NCBI RefSeq assembly: GCF_001429625.1
Contig: NZ_LMSU01000003.1
Location: 80,251-144,250 of the forward strand
Direction of reading: 5' to 3'
Source: Nocardioides sp. Soil805
GTDB lineage: Bacteria; Actinomycetota; Actinomycetes; Propionibacteriales; Nocardioidaceae
Length of the DNA stretch: 64,000 nucleotides
Shown: positions 63,524 through 64,000 of the stretch, one piece after another
Layout: each line of letters opens with the position of its first letter
Position numbering within the stretch: the first letter of the stretch is position 1
The notes under the pieces: generated by a model
What the model was told of the DNA's origin: nothing
Database searches by the model: none
Seen by the model: the letters and a program-made list of their open reading frames with translations, nothing else
Made by a program: the position numbers and the translations under genes

Positions 63524-64000
63524 TCAGGCGGCGCGGTGGAGGAGCAGGTGCGCGACCTTGCGTTCGGCGGGGGAGGTGTGGCGGCCGGTGACGGGTGGGT
63601 CGGGGGCTCGTGAGTGGTGCTGGTGTCCGGTGGGGGTGGTGAGGGTGATCTGGGTGGTGGCCAGGGGGTCTGGGATGGGTCGGTGGTGCCAGCCGGGGGT
63701 CTCCTTGGCGTAGTTGCAGGCTTCGCAGAGTCCTTGGCCGTTGTCGGAGGTGGTGCGCCCGCCCTGGTTGCGGGGGATGACGTGGTCGTGGTGGCGGAGG
63801 GGGGCGTTGCAGTACGGGGTGCGGCAGCGGCGGTCGCGCAGGTCGATGAGGTCGGCGAGGGCGTGGCGGAAGTAGCTGGAGGTGGGTGCGGCGAAGAGGC
63901 GTTGGAGGGTGGAGCGGGTGTGTCCGGCGCTCGCGGCGGCCAGGCGTCGGGTGATGGAGGCGGGCAGGTAGCCGGCGCCGGGGAGGTAGCCGGGCTCGGT
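63524..64000 (-). CDS. 13E12-type HNH endonuclease, 5' end beyond window
   Basis: The last 158 residues only, as the start lies past base 64000. The HNH block has full zinc-ligand pairs and catalytic residues: CRTPYC, LRHHDHVIPRNQGG, DNGQGLCEACN. It is a second member of the DUF222/HNH group in this window, with a different HNH subtype from the gene at 13393. Confidence 0.88.
   Translation of the reverse strand, partial: TEPGYLPGAGYLPASITRRLAAASAGHTRSTLQRLFAAPTSSYFRHALADLIDLRDRRCRTPYCNAPLRHHDHVIPRNQGGRTTSDNGQGLCEACNYAKETPGWHHRPIPDPLATTQITLTTPTGHQHHSRAPDPPVTGRHTSPAERKVAHLLLHRAA

Noticed and set aside
1..64000. CRISPR arrays, rRNA, tRNA or prophage genes
   Set aside because: No regularly spaced repeats, cloverleaf-like genes, integrase, capsid or terminase were seen.

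Overview
The window is very GC-rich, uses many GTG starts and 4-bp start/stop overlaps, and carries 13E12-type HNH genes, a DosS-like sensor and WS/DGAT-type acyltransferase. This suggests a high-GC actinobacterium, most likely a Nocardioides-like member of the Propionibacteriales. That placement is inferred from gene content; no marker gene (rRNA, tRNA, ribosomal protein) is present.

The main result is a scattered set of near-identical inverted repeats of the form GGGAC-N4-GTCCC, with TT or AA in the spacer. They closely resemble the DosR (DevR) box of the Mycobacterium hypoxia/dormancy regulon. Nine good copies lie at 1038, 1992, 2771, 5023, 8569, 10398, 19489, 26820 and 49346, and weaker ones at 2048 and 42561. 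They sit 35-100 nt upstream of a zinc alcohol dehydrogenase, two tandem-domain universal stress proteins, a small-ORF/GerMN pair, PEP synthase and the heme-GAF kinase itself. Others precede a WS/DGAT triacylglycerol synthase cluster, a large LuxR regulator and a ribosome-hibernation-like factor. The kinase keeps the residues equivalent to the DosT/DosS heme histidine, distal tyrosine and phospho-histidine, but its response regulator is not in the window. Several targets mirror the mycobacterial DosR regulon (tgs1, USPs, ctpF, Rv0079).

Layout: 1-10.6 kb is the stress/dormancy island (ADH, USPs, exonuclease, ppsA, DosS-like kinase, possible small RNA). 10.6-15.6 kb holds an HTH regulator divergent from an MFS exporter plus lipoprotein, and a 13E12 HNH gene that overlaps the lipoprotein. 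15.6-23.4 kb is a lipid block: a PAP2-CDP-alcohol phosphatidyltransferase fusion, a second PAP2 protein, small membrane proteins, WS/DGAT, and a lipid kinase coupled to a third PAP2. 23.4-29.2 kb has a SulP transporter, small conserved genes and a LAL-type LuxR regulator. 29.2-45.2 kb has DUF2252, ClC, a potassium channel, a UvrA2-like ATPase, an amidase, an ABC exporter, a second ADH, a cation antiporter and a CtpF-like P-type ATPase.

45.3-57.1 kb contains small and secreted proteins, a GCS2-family ligase, the hibernation factor, CorA, a SpoIIE-type phosphatase divergent from an anti-sigma-kinase/PAS protein, and a GMC oxidoreductase-ALDH pair. 57.7-62.2 kb is a three-gene translationally coupled operon (processive GT2 synthase, HlyD-like protein, GH81 beta-1,3-glucanase) that predicts a beta-glucan exopolysaccharide. 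The window ends with arr (rifampin ADP-ribosyltransferase) coupled to a dimethylargininase, and a second 13E12 HNH gene cut by the edge.
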